Program-made: the position numbers and the translations under genes
The notes under the pieces: model-generated
The model's input: only the letters and a program-made list of their open reading frames with translations
What the model was told of the DNA's origin: nothing
Databases searched by the model: none
Source: Glandiceps talaboti
Taxonomy: Eukaryota > Hemichordata > Enteropneusta > Spengelidae
NCBI RefSeq assembly: GCF_964340395.1
Contig: NC_135568.1
Span: 16,043,776 to 16,107,775, forward strand
Length of the DNA: 64,000 bases
Reading direction: 5' to 3'
Shown here: positions 13,501-28,507 of the stretch, piece after piece
How positions within the stretch are numbered: position 1 is the first letter of the stretch
How the letters are laid out: each line of letters starts with the position of its first letter

Positions 13501-16500
13501 CATTTATGTTAATTAATTACAGCTGACTGTAAGACACTACCAAGTGTAACCCAAGCAACAAGTACATGTCCTGTACCTAAACTACATAATGAAATCTGCA
13601 CATTCACCTGTAACACTGGTTATTATACAAGTGAGGGATCACAGACTGTTACAAGCACTTGCATAAATGGATCTTGGAATGTTGATTCTATTGTATGTAT
13701 TGGTAAGTGTTCCACTGTCTATAGTTACACATTCTTCATAGATTATCTATTACTTAGAAGTGGAGGAATATAGTTCGGAGGGACGAGAATGATCGATAAC
13801 CATATATATGTCATTTATTCCGTGTATCTAGTGATCTATTCCCCATGCGAAACCCTATTCCCGACACCGCCTGTTCAATTTAAATCAAACTCGACACTCA
13901 AAGTAGGATATTCACATTTGACCTTTATTTTACAACCCGGAATAGTAGTGACATTGAACGTGGCGCCCTTAATGATTACCTCCATAGTGGTTTGTCAAAT
14001 CTACAAGAAATTACAGCAGTAACTCTGAATCATCATCTCAAGTCACTCCTCGACAAACACGCACCATTGATAAATAAAAAAAGGTTTCAACCCATAGGAA
14101 TGCCTCTTGGTACGAAAGGCAGTGCAGAACCATCTCAGAACTGCCAAAACAAATCGACGCCATGGTGAAAGACAGTGGAGAAAAACACGTCTTGAAATTC
14201 ATAAACAGCTTTACAGTCATACTAAGAATCTCGTCACCAAACGTTTCAGTCAATCATTTCAGTCAAAGAATCTTGGAAAGTCAAACATGCAAGCAATTGT
14301 TCATTGTGTCAATAATAACCCTCTGTGCTACCGACATCATTTCCCTCTAGTGAACTACCCAAGCGCTTCTTTGATTTCTTTAATTTAACAAGAAAGTCGG
14401 GTGTATCAGAGAAAATCTTGATTCCCAATTAACGCCTGCTCCTTCCGACACTGAGCCTCATTTCCAGGGTCGGTTTTTCAATCAATTTGACAAAGTTTCT
14501 GATGACACTGTTAGGAAAACTTCTTAAATCTGCTACCAAAACTTTTGATCTTGATCCTTTTCCAACTGGTTTACTTGCTACCCTTCCTAACAACAGTGGT
14601 TAACAAATACATTGTGTAACTCTCTTCTGGGTCCTTCCTTTCTGTCTCTAAAACTGCGCTTGTAACGCCTACATTAAAAACCATCCCTTGATCCAAATGA
14701 ATTGCAAAATTACCGCCCTGTTTCAAACTTACTCTTTCTTTCTAAGCTCTTAGAGCGAATTTTTCTTTCACAACTTATCAGCATACAGACCATTTCACAG
14801 CACAGAAACTGCACTTATCAAAATTCTCAATGACCTCACTTCCATGGACAGTGGTGAAATCAGTATTTTAACTCTCCTTGACTTGTCTGCATTATTTGAT
14901 ACCATCGACCATAATATCTTACTCCATCGACTCTAACGCACTAATGGTATCACGTCAGCCAGGCTGGCCGCTGAAGAGTCTCTCCCTATACATATCTATG
15001 TCGGTGATGCCGATGTGCACTTTCCTCTAGTGTCAAGAATCTCGGAGCCACTGTTGACTGTCATTCGAACATGGCAGAACATGTTCAGAATGTCTGTAAT
15101 CTGTCGTATACACACCTTCGTCGACGTCGGATTGCTTCCACCCGTCATTTTCTAATGCGACAGGCCACCAAGACTCTTGTCTGTACGTTTGTTCTTTCTC
15201 GCTTGCTTGGATTACTGTAATAGTCTGTGTTACGGTTGTTCTAAGAATCTTATTAACAAGCTACAGTGGGTACAGAACACAGCCGTACGCCTTGTGTGCA
15301 AAGCAACAAAGTTCAACCACACTGAATCACTTCTACACTCTTTGCATTGGTTATCAATCAACTCTTGCATACAATACAATATTTCTTCTATTTTTTATGA
15401 TGTATTAGAGGTGACCGGTCCTGAATATCTTTCTCAGCTTCTTCATCTTTATGCTCCCCATAGACAACTTAGGTCTTCTTCCGACTCTCGCATCCTAAAG
15501 AAACCATGTTTCACTAAGAAGCTCGTCGAGCGTTCCTTCGCCTACACTGCTCCTTCAGTTTGGAACAGTCTTCCCCACAATCTTCGACACCCTCACTCTA
15601 AATCCTCCTTCCACTCTGTCCTTATACTTACCTATTTCAGTCTTAAATCTCACTCACTTGCACACTTCTCTCCGCATCCTATGTTTTCAATTGTTTTTCT
15701 GTATCTTCTCGTTTTTGTTAATAGTTCTGTGTCTGTGCCTAGAGCTCTTAAGAGGACAGGCGCATTATAAATTCGCATAGTATTAGTATTATTATTATTA
15801 CAAGTTCTGGGGTTTAATTCTGGGAGGACTTTACAGGAATATCACTTTTGGTTGTTGTATAGCAGGTGTAAAGGTTGAAGTTTTAATACACAACTAATTT
15901 TGCAACATTTCTCATTCAAGCTTCAAGTTATACCAGTTTCGAGTTTAGTAATTGCTATGTATATGAATATAAATAGAAGTATTATCTTATTTATTACTAA
16001 TTATGCACACCTAGAAACCTAACTTTTAATAATTCAAATCGACCGTATGTCATTATAATGTAGAGTATGCCTTATTGACGTCTAAATATTTGTATATACT
16101 ATTAGCAGTTTTTTGCTCAAAACAGATCAGTGTGAAAAATCCTCAGGAAAACACAAGAGTTTGTTTGAACGTAAATTATTTATTACTATATATGCTTATA
16201 AGTTTTTAAAAGCAGCAAGTTTAGTCAACGAGGCAACGTTTTAGGGCATTCAATGGCAGTTATGGTTTGGCAAGGAAAAAAGGACCTTATTTAGACGATT
16301 ACAAGCAAAATAAAAAATAATTCAAAGTGGACCCTGTTGTAGACTTCAGCCCAGACCATTTTAGAACAAAGGGCTAGAAAACGCACCCCAAAGGACGGCA
16401 CATTAATGTATACTCAAATAAGGGAATAGCCCACCCCCAGGATATTTCATTTGTCTGAACAACAAGCTTAACAGGCCAAATTCATTGTTTTGTTATGATT

Positions 16501-18280
16501 TATGAAGTTGTCGATGACATGCCCTAAAAACAATATTTGCAATGAGCCTTACTAATGCTATTCCAAAATCGCCGCTGTTTTGAAATCGTCGTAGACTTTC
16601 AAAACATACTGTAACAAATATCCCTAGCCATTCAGCGAATACAGTCCAAAGTAAATCTACTATTCCACGAAGTGTTTAGCAGTAGTACTTGTACTATGTA
16701 GCAGTACAGGTACAATTATTGATGATGTCTGATTATACAGTGTTGCAAAGTTTACTGAAAAGAATATCAATTGTTTTCTGGAACCCCCCACCCCCCACCC
16801 CAGTGCACTCTGGGCTGTGTGATCGTGAGTGTGATAAACTTTGAGGCTTATGAGCTTGTACTTATTATTAAAAACATCATGAGATGTCATGCACTGACCT
16901 CGTTCTTTCAACGTCCGCATGAAACTAGGTCAAGGGTTAAATTCATCTAGAAGCCTTTTGCAAGCCTGGCCAATCTTGTTTTATCATGTAATCATCAAAT
17001 ATTTTCCAGATAATTATGGATTACTTTCTTACTTTACACTTTAGTCACTTTTTTAGTTTTTTCTGATAACCATCCTTCTTGAAAACTATGTACTCAGTTT
17101 ATTTCATTTTCTTTTCATTGGGTTCATTACCCCCTGTCATTACCATTCTCGCATTGACACAATGGAGTTTCCTCGTCTTTCAAAAAACGGCTCGTCCTCA
17201 CTGAAGGCCTACTGTGACATGGTGCTGTATCATCTGCAACTATTTTTGTCTTGTAAAATAAAATCTCAACATGCTGAAGAGAACAATGTCTTACATTGTT
17301 AAGTTTTTGTTTTTTGAGGGTTTTTTTTTCATTTTTGACAATGAAAACAGCGATCCTATTTTATAATATTTATGTTACAACAGGTACCTCTAACTGATAC
17401 ATACCAAAAACAAGGACATTGTTTTATCTTTTTTTCAATGTTTTATGTCAAATTTTGGAAAAATGATTAAAATATTATGATGTCGGTTACCATGGCAACC
17501 GATGTTCATAAAATGAACCCCTTTTTTGAACTTAGCATAACAAACTACTCCAGGTAAGGTGTTTAATTTTCAAATATATTTTATTATTATTATTAAAATT
17601 AGTATTATTATATAGTATTTGATAATTAATTATTATGGCTGAAGAGCAGCTGTAGTTGTCATAACATTTTTCACTGTATTATTTTTGAGCCTTACTCAAG
17701 AAGTTGAATACATGAAGACACAAGTTCCATTAAAGTCTTTCCACTCTATAAATTGAGTTAAACTATCAATCTCTCATAGGAATGAATAACATCGGACTTT
17801 GTGTGCCGAGAAAAGAAATACATTAGATGTTATAATGGTTCACTTAAGACAACATGGTTATCCGTTGACAGGAATGATACTACAATAACTGAAAACAATT
17901 ATTTTATCTCAATATAATTTTTTTCCACGATTGTATGCCTTGTCTTTACAGAAGATGAACCGCCAAACATAGCATGTCCAGAGGATTTCAGCAAAGCAAC
18001 TGCTATAGAAAACATTCCTGTTGCAGTTAACTGGGATGAACCAGTATACAGTGACACGATTGATGGCACAAATGTGGACATAACTCAAACGCATACTTCA
18101 GGGTCTTTGTTTGATATTGGTACAGCAACCGTTATATACACAGCTACAGATCAAAATGGGAATAGTGCCTCTTGCAGTTTCACTGTCACCATAGTTGGTA
18201 GGTTAAAACAATTATCAATGATTAATTAATAAAGAGCACAGATTTTCCAACAGAAGACAATGAATATTTAGCTAAAAGAA

Positions 18281-18357
<77 letters not shown>

Positions 18358-18380
18358 CATGTATATATGTATGTATACAT

Positions 18381-18424
<44 letters not shown>

Positions 18425-19212
18425 ACAAGTGAAAGGGGTTTAAATATTATATAATTATAAAGCATTGTGAGACAATTTAGATGAATGGTGCCTTTTGGTC
18501 AAATTGTCAATAAAATGTATCCATTTGAGCATATATGTGTTATGCCAGCTCATGTTGGCTATGCTGGCTGACGTTTGAGGGCACCCTTTCACAACTTTAT
18601 CTGTACATACTTAATTCTGCATTCAATTTGAGATATATAATGGAAGTAATTTTAAAATTGCATGTCAGGAAAATGAAAAAGTTAAGGGGTTTAATATTAT
18701 ATCATAATGAAAATGTCTATGAGGTCTTTTGTTGAATATCACTGAAGTTGAAGTTTTAATACACATAATTAATTATGTGACATTTCTCATTCAAGCTCAA
18801 GTTGTAACAGTTTGGAAATTAATTATTCCAATGTATATGTCGAGTGTGCCCTGTCGAAAAAAGTCTAAATATTTGTATATACTATTAGCAGTTCTGTGCA
18901 GTGACAAAACATAGATCAGTGTGAAAAATCCACAGGAATCCACTAGAGTTTGTTCGAACGTAAATTATTTATTTGTATACGCCAGTGTAACTGACTGTGA
19001 CTTCACATGTTTCGGACTAGTGTGACTTTTACCCTATCTTTCTCCCGAGGAGGAACCAGTGGCCATCTCTGATATGGGTGACTCGTCAGTGCAGGAAACC
19101 CTGGGCCCAATATTATACCCACTTTGACCAAAAATCAATATCCCATTTTTACCTCCCGTAAGGGTACGGGAGGTATTAAAAGGGGAAGGCCTGTCTGTGT
19201 GTCTGTCTGTCC

Positions 19213-19270
<58 letters not shown>

Positions 19271-22200
19271 GAAACCATTTTCTAAAAATCGGCTGGCTCA
19301 ATTGTAATGAAATTTGGGATATATAATCTTTAGGGTAATAGCTAGACCTGATTAGGTTTTGAGTCAGATCTGTTAATGTTTGATTAGAGAAATTTGCATA
19401 TTAGTGAAATCAACTAATTATGCAATATCTTAAGACTTCATACTTTAATTTCGATATGATTTAGTGTATTCGTTCAACATAACAACATACATTTGTCCTA
19501 TAAAATTCGTTGATGTATCTTACAGCGTTAATGAATATTTTGCATAATTAATTATTTTTGGTAATTATGCTATATCTTAAGAATACATACTTTAATTTCA
19601 ATATAATTCAGTACACACGTTAACCATAACAATTGCATATGTCCTGTAAAGCCTGTTGATCTACTTTTCAGTGTTAATGAATAATTTGCATAATTAATGA
19701 TTCTTGGTAATTAGGCTATATCTTACAACTACATGCTTCAATTTCAATACAATTCAGTACATACATTAACCATAACAAATTGTGTATGTCCTATAAAGTT
19801 AGTTGAAACACCTTACAGTGTTAATGAATAATTTGTATAATTAATGATTTTCTGTAATTAGGCTATATCTTAAGACTGCATTAAGCAGTATCACACACTC
19901 TTACATACATTAACCTAAGAAAGCACGCTGGTCTAAAAAAAACAAAGCCTGTTACCATAGTTTTTTTAGTTTAATGAGTTATTTGCATAATTAGCGATTC
20001 CCTTATGGGAGGCATGCAGTTTAAATCTGGTAGACCATTAATTTACAGGTTTTTAAAAGCAGAAAGTTTAGACAAAATACATTTTCCTTAGGAGGCACCA
20101 TTTTGGGGCAATTAATGGCAATTATGATTTGGCAAATGACAAAGGGCCACATTTTAGACCAAACAAAATCGAAAATAATGCAAAGTGGACCCGTTTTAGA
20201 CTCTTGAGTTCGAAATACTCCCTGACCCCATTTTAGACCAAAAGGCTAAAAAACGAACCCAGCCACCTTGAAAACTATGTATAATAATAATATAATATAA
20301 TAATATTCTTTATTGCCAATCGATAGAATCGAGAGGAATGTGCCTTGGCGTTGCTAAACAAACACTCAAATACAGAAAAAGACACAACAAAAGCTCCATA
20401 AAATCACAAACGACTGATAAAAATGCAGTATTACCACACAAAAATACAATCTTAAAACGCTACATTCAAATGCGACAGTTTTGGACTGCTTTCGGAAAGA
20501 AACTGTGTAAAAACCGGTTTGTCTTACATTTAAAGCATCTAAAACGTTTCCCTGAGGGAAGGAGTTCGTAAAAGTGATGCGCCGGGTGTGTTGTATCATT
20601 TATAATCTTGTCGGATCTCCGTACAAGGCGAGCAGCATAAACAGAATCAACCGATGGAACCTCGCACCCGATTATTCTTGAAGCGGTCTTAGCTATTCTT
20701 TCAAGACTAATTCTATCCTTCTGTGTCGCATTACCGTACCAGACAGTAATAGAAAATGTAATAATACTCTCAATGATTGCTCTGTAAAAACGAATGAGAA
20801 TATGTTGACTTAACCCAAATTTCTTAAGTTGCCTCAGGAAAAACAAACGTTGTTGTGCCTTTACCAAAATTGCGTGTATGTGGGTATCCCATCTCAATGT
20901 ATTTGTAATTGTTGAACCTAAGAAGGTAAACGATTCCACCTGGTCAACATGTTGATCATTGATTTTAAGTGGGGCAATTAAACCTGGTTATCTACGGAAG
21001 TCGATGAGCATTTCTTTTGTTTTCTTAATATTCAGCTCAAGGTTATTATTTGAGCACCAGTCAACTAGCCAGGCCACCTCGGAACGGTAGATGACTTCGT
21101 TGCCATTTTTAATCAACCCAATAACTGTAGTGTCATCTGCAAATTTTACGAGTTTTACAGACTCATTATGGGAGACACAATCGTTGGTAAACAAGGAATA
21201 TAACATCGGTGATAGGACACAACCTTGAGGTGCGCCAGTACTAAGAGTGATGGAATCTGATGTTTTATCCCCAAGCCTAACGGTCTGTGGCCTATTCAAC
21301 AAAAAGTCCAAAAGCAAAAAACACAGGGACGTATTAAAATCGAATGATTTGAGCTTCTCAAATAATTGCTTTGGAACGATCGTATTAAAGGCTGAACTAT
21401 AATCTATGAAAAGAATACGTGCATATGTACCAGGAGATTCTAAATGTTGTAGAACAAAGTGTAAACCAAGAGCAACAGCGTCATCAACTGACCTGTTCGC
21501 TCGATATGCAAACTGGAATGGGTCAAGAAATGGCTTGGTAGCAGATTTAAGGTATCTTAATATGAATCGCTCAAAGACCTTCATGATTACGGAAGTTAGA
21601 GCTACAGGTCTATAATCGTTCAAACATGATATTTTCCTTCTCTTTGGAACTGGAACTGTTATGGAGGACTTGAAACATGCGGGTACTTTACACTGTTGAA
21701 GAGATGTGTTAAATATATCGGTAAATACAAGGGCAAGTTGGTCAGCACAGTACTTAAGTGTTGACGTAGATACGTTATCAGGACCTGCAGCCTTTCTAGA
21801 ATTCTGCAGCAAAAGTGACTTTCTAACTTCAGTTTCCTCTACGATGAAAGGTGGAGACAGACGCTCTGAACAAAAATCTGTAAGTAAACTATGTACAGAT
21901 GTAGTGTTATTGGCGTCAAATCGACTGTAAAACTGATTTAATTTGTCGGGGAGACTTGGGTCAAAATTTTGCGTGAGACTGCTTTTTATCTTATAACCTG
22001 TAATTTTTTCAAGACTTTGCCAAACTTTCTTTGTATCATTACCAGAAAACTGCACCTCCAACTTGTCCCTGTATTTCACTTTAGCGGATTTAATTGCTGT
22101 GCGCGCTTCATACTTAGTTTTTTTGTATGTTAGCAAGTCACCAGCTTTAAAGTCATTATCTTTCTTTTGCAAAATTTTCTTGAGTTCCCGAGTAAACCAT

Positions 22201-25200
22201 GGTTTATCATTTGCATAAATAATGACATCCTTAGTTGGTATACAGATACTCTCACAGAAACTTACATAAGAGACAATAGTATCTGCATAGTCATCAATAT
22301 TGTCACACGAATCTTTAAAAGCGTTCCAATCGGTACAGTCAAAACAGGCTCTCAACTTGTCGATCGTCCATTTACGGACACTCTTTTTCCGTGGTTTTTC
22401 CGTCTTCAATTTCTGTCTGTACTGTGGCAGTAAATATACCATCGCGTGATATATCAGAGTTACCCAGAGGCGCACGAGCAACGGAATGATAGGCATCAGG
22501 GATGGAACAATAACAGTGGTCCAACGTTTTCTCCTTTCTGGTTGCGCATGTAATTTGTTGTTTAAATTTCGGACTCACTTTATTTCATTTTCTCTTGATT
22601 GGGTTCATTACCATCCACACAGTGACACAAAACCAGTTTCAATGTCTTTCAAAAAACTACCCGTCCCGTGCATACTGAAGGCTTACTATAAATGCGGCAT
22701 TATAGAAAGTAGACGTAAATTACAGTTCCACACTCATCCCAGTTTCATGCTTGCTCTCGATTCAGGCATCTTTAAAGTTCTGTGGATTCAGTGTACTTTG
22801 GCAACCATTTATCAAAGGTAACCGGTACTTATTTTTCATAGAAATACTCCTCAAATTGATGTCATAAAAATCTCAGACCTGTCACCAGCACAACGTATAT
22901 TATACTTATATTCTGACTTACACCTGACTTGTCATTGTGAACGAATGACAATGTGACTAAATATGCAGGGCTATTCTCTTGAATCAATTGCATTTTCTGA
23001 GAGACCATACCAAGTGAGTCCAATGTGGACTCACTTGGAGTTAATATACTTGCGGACATGGGTTTACAAGTATATCAACTCAATTTATAATATTGTACTT
23101 GATAATTAGCTGAATTAATGAATATTAATAGTTCACTTAATCTAAGAGATATCCTAGAACTTTGGTTACTAAACCACGAATATTTTGTACGTCCGTGAAC
23201 AGACAATCATACTTCTCATAGGGTTCCTATCTAAAGAGCTTTATACATGTGAAGCAATGGATTTTGGTTAGCAATTTACCAGAAGCACTTAAAATATCTG
23301 AAAATGTAACATGTAAAATTAACTATGCAGTGTGTGTTGTATTATGCTTTGAGAACAGAGTGTCTTTTGCAAGAACAAGAGTGTTTCTTGTCAACAGATG
23401 GGGGGGGGGGGTATTGTGTTTTCTTATTTGTCAGAGGGGATTGGGGGTTGAATTGTTTTATGAATGAATTGCAGGGGGTCACTGTGAGTCATGCACCCAA
23501 AAACGCACTGTGCTAAAACCCTATTTGACAATTCGAGGCAAGATTTATAGGTCGTTATTATTTTCGTTCATACATGTATTATTCCAATATTGTCCGTTGG
23601 ATGACAAACATTACATTTCAGCAACAATAAAGTCACTTAAGACTACATGGTTATCTCATATCAAACAATCAGTTGAATGATAGAAAGGATGCTACAATAA
23701 TTGAAAACAATTATTTTATCTCAATATAGTTTTTCTCCACGAATGTTTGCCTTGTCTTTGCAGAAGATGAACCACCAAACATAGCATGTCCAGAGGATTA
23801 CAGCAAAACAACTGCTATAGAAAACATTCCTGTTGCAGTTAACTGGGATGAACCAGTATACAGTGACACGATTGATGGCACAAATGTGGACATAACTCAA
23901 ACGCATACTTCAGGGTCTTTGTTTGATATTGGTACAACAACTGTTATATACACAGCTACAGATCAAAATGGGAATAGTGCCCCTTGCAGTTTCACTGTCA
24001 CCATAGTTGGTAGGTTAAAACAATTATCAATAATCAATTGATAAAGGGCACGTATATTCAAATAGAAGAGTAAATATTTAGCCAGAAGAAAAGACTAAAT
24101 TCATTTTTGACCAAAAAGACACACTTTAGATCTAAGTTGCATATCACTGATGGGATCATCATGTCATTAACAATTCTTAATCTAAACATCTCTAAGAATG
24201 TTCCAACAAAATTTCAGATCGATCTGCCAAGTAGTTTTAGAGTTTAAGTTCTTTGACAAAAAATCAATTTTTTTAAAACAATGATACAGAGAGGTAAGAT
24301 CATTTTGATTTAAACAATTTCCCAACAAGACACCCAAGACGTCCATCAAATATCTTGGCAATCGGTCCAGTGGTTTTGAGTTTTAAGTTATTTACTTACA
24401 GACAGAGAGACAGACAGACAGACATACATTTAGCGATGCCTGTAGCACTATTGAACCTTATGTAATATGGAAGGAGAGTATTCTACCAACTTTCATTGGC
24501 TGCTGATCATGGATTTTGTTGGAACGTCAACAGATGATACCTTGTGTAGTAGTATGCATGCTGTTACATCATATTGGATTTTGGCGCTATACAAAATTCT
24601 TTGATTTATTGATTGAAACACTTCATTACATTTGCAATCTTCTCTTTTGTTGATGATTTCTTTTTACATTTGTCCATGACAGAAAGGCGAGTAATACAAA
24701 TCTTCATTATATTATTTGTATTAAAGATTTAAAGTGTGAAGTCCATGAAATTGAGAATGGAGCAGTAGCCTGTACTACGTGGGATGTTGGTATTGGTTGT
24801 GACGACACGGACCTTTCCGGGAGTCAGATATGTTTATTGCTATGTCAAGACCCGTATGACTTCGACAAAACACCAGCTTCCTTATACAGATGTCATTGGA
24901 AAGGCAAGTGGGCATTAGAACCATGCCATGGATACGGTGTAAATCCAGATCCAAGCAATGGTTATGAAAACTGGCCCAATTGTGGTAAGCTTGAATTCCG
25001 TGAAAAAAAGTTTTTTCTTTCTTTCTTTTCTTTTTTTTGGGGGGAGGACAGATTTTTTGCTGCATAACTTAAAGGGGCAAGCTGAGTTTTCTTAGCTTTT
25101 TACTCAAGTGAAAATAAACCCACATTCCAGTATAATGTTTATGGTGATGTATGCACAGACAACAATTCCTGTGTATATCAACAGTGTAATAACATTGGTA

Positions 25201-26742
25201 AATAAAGACATAAAACAACATGAAGGCAATACAATTAATTCCCAATATATTATGCTTGTTCTCCACATGGAAGGTGCTATCTACAATAATCATCATGAGT
25301 TAGCCGGTAACAAATGAATAAACCTTTTACGAGCTTATGGGCTTTGCCTAGTTATGATATTAGCTTATGCAGTGGCTGCAAAGAGGCCATGTAGTGGCTC
25401 AACGACTAGTGCGCATGTTCATACCTAAAGTAAAGCAGTAGAAAGATTCGATATGGAGGTATATGATACAAGATTTAAACTGAATGCCTTCCGTAAGGAA
25501 ATTCATGATTTATGCAAGAAATTTAGCTCTATATCTGTGATTCGTCAAGTCCCAATGAAAGTTAGTTGTCAAAAATGTTGTTGAAATGCCCGCCACGCTT
25601 CCTATTCTCAGCACAGGAAAGCTTGCTGTGACTTCACTCGGCTTTCATGATCCCCTACATATACCCGGGATATGGCATGTGCGTGTTGAACTTCCTTCTG
25701 TCCCACCAAAAGTTTGTCAAGATTTTGTTGAGTGGCGTGCCCTCACCGTACACTAATTATATAGAGGTCAATGTATAGGTCACCATTATTGATACATTGT
25801 CACGAAACTTTCTTGGTAGGCTAGGCGAGGCTTGGTCTATTTTCCATATTTTGACCACACACATAATTTGGGTATAAATTATAGATTATTACACTTGATA
25901 AATATGTGAGAGTGTATTTATATCCTGAGATACAGGGCTAGATAAATGATTATGTACAAGCTTTGCAACAAACAGCGGTAGTTTGTTATCGAGAGAAATC
26001 GGAAAAGAACACGGTAAAAGGAGACGGTTCGAGGTCAATATAATACTATATTGAAAATCTAAAAAGACACGATTTCTCTTTATTTATCTGGGCATCACTG
26101 TGTGAAAATTGAAAATGATAAGTCCATATTTAACGAAATTGAAACAATGATAAATATTACGCTTGTGAACTCCACACTCAATGTAATCCTATTTTAAGGC
26201 CAAGAAATTGGTGAGTTTGAATCACTTAAATACCCTACCTCTGTCTTCATTTTTTCGTGTTTGTTCAGCCAATGCAAAGTGCAGATCCAAGGGAAATACA
26301 AAATAAGGTTGGCACGTACGAAACCCCTGAAAACAGAGTCTTTCTCAGTGTAGAGCTATGTAGAGCACGAGTATAAAGTTGGTGTCAGATTCAGATTCAG
26401 GTAGCATCATATTGCGCATCATATAGCCTCAGATCTGAATACACCAGACGGCAGTGAAGCAGAATCCTTCCCTGTATTCTCAACAGTATTATTTCAGGTT
26501 TGAGTCCGTCTGGTGTCTTCGGATCTGAGGCCATCTGATGCTCAATATAACGTTCATAAGATAACGCTACCTGAATCTGAATCTGAATCCAACTTTATAC
26601 TCGTTCGATCGATTAATTACTCAAATTGGTCATTAATATTCATTGGATTATTACCAAAACCTAATCAGTTCTTGCCATTACCCTACGGAACATGTCTATA
26701 AAACTTAGTTTGAATTGTTGCAGCCGTTTTTTCGGAAATCGT

Positions 26743-26781
<39 letters not shown>

Positions 26782-28455
26782 TTCATTGCTATATTAAGAC
26801 CTTCCTTACGGAAGGTAAAAACTGCAAATACGCCAAAGTAATTTTTTATCACCCTTTCATTCTCTCGTCTACAATCAGAGAAAGTTGGCGACATAACAGA
26901 TCTTAAAGGAAACGTGACTTACCAGTACTATGTAAATGCATGTACTACCAGTGATGGAAGTCAGGAAATCCGAGAGATTTTTGTTAATTTCATGAAAGAG
27001 ATAACACACGACATCGCTGGAGGCACATTTTGTAAAGACGAGACAATATGTAATGTGGAAGCTGTTGATTATTACTGTGGTCCGACAACTGGCAAACGCT
27101 CACTGGACACTGTACTACGATTCACAATACCTCTGGAAGTCGAACGAATTCAGAGTGTGGTATGTAGCTATTTCGTTTCTAGAAGGGGTAGAATATCAGT
27201 TGTTATCTCCAGTTTGAACATGTATTTAGAGAAGTTGGCATTTATAAGTAATGTTCGCAGAATCACACGCATTTAAATGACACATAAATTCCCTTTTGTA
27301 GATACATTACATGTCATGCTGACATTAATATTTTGAGGGTGTTAAAAGGTTACTGTACTCTCAGCTTTTGTATAATAATAATGGTTATAACGTGTTCGAT
27401 TCTCGGTACCTGGAATGGGATTGTACAAGCTAGGCGCATCGCAAAGATAACGATCTTCGGTTTCTTCGTCAACATCAAGACTTCCTCTCCACGCGCTATA
27501 CATTATAACGTGTACGTGTGAAAATGAGTCGACTTGTTCTATTTCACCCCCTGGCATGAGTTAGAACGTTATTGCAGGTACCGACAATTGACAACTGTCA
27601 TTATGCCACGCGTAAAACTAAATTGAATGTAAAATATGGAATATATACCCCGTTCATTCTAATGATGATGTTCATTATTATACCAATCGTAATTACGCCA
27701 GGATGAACTCATTATGTGGTATTGTGCCGAGGTAGTCGTGCACTGTCTGTGAGAATTTTTGTTTTTCAAATAAAAAATAAATAAATAATACAAAATATAT
27801 GTATCTGGTGAAAGTTTAAGATGCTTAGTTGGTACATACATGACAGTACCCCGTGTTTTTATATTTGCATAGGTTGATATTGGTGGGCCAGATCCTGTTG
27901 AGGTAATGGATAAACTGATAACATATCTGAATGCTGAGGTTGACGAATTTATTAAAGACATTGATGGTATCACCATACTAGGTGCGGAGACCCCGGAAGT
28001 GAATATCGACGTTGATTGTCGTCGACGTTCGATGTTACAAAATGACAAATGCTGTAAGTTTGATTATTAAGCTTTGTGAATGGTGGAATGCTTTTACATA
28101 GACAGTTTGGTATCAAAGTATACAGCTAAGATAAAATTAACCTGGCATTTGTTTTAAAACTGACGTCACTCTACTATATTGATTGCTAGATATAACAAAT
28201 CTGACTCAACGGAATTGAAATGATATTGTTCGCATTTTAAAGGGCAGAAATTCATAACCAAATGCAACGTTTGTTAAATATAGGATATTTGAGTTGTTAT
28301 AACTGGCTAATGTTTAATTTTAACTTAATTGATGTGATTGATTCTTAAAGTACTAATTTGTCAGTTTTATATTTGCATTCTATTTAGTGACTGGATTGTG
28401 CTCGCTTACCTTGCAAATGCAATACTGACGAACAAAACCCCCAAATAAAACCTCC

Positions 28456-28507
<52 letters not shown>

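Larger units (their letters stand above)
20281..22572 (-). mobile_element. 5'-truncated L2-type LINE
   Basis: Minus-strand LINE2-like ORF2. Both ends can be placed by comparing with the empty site in the upstream duplicate: cttgaaaactatgt / actcagtttatttc near 17075-17100 versus the filled site at 20280 and 22573. The 3' end at 20281 is an ATT-rich tail. The 5' end lies in the linker between endonuclease and RT ([12 protein letters not shown]), so most of the endonuclease is missing. No obvious target-site duplication is visible. Confidence 0.85.
18740..23763 (+). repeat. HYR-exon duplication unit, downstream copy with later insertions
   Basis: Homologous to 15850-17951 but expanded by a palindromic-end element (19150-20034) and a LINE (20281-22572). 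Both are absent from the upstream copy at the corresponding positions. Confidence 0.7.
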
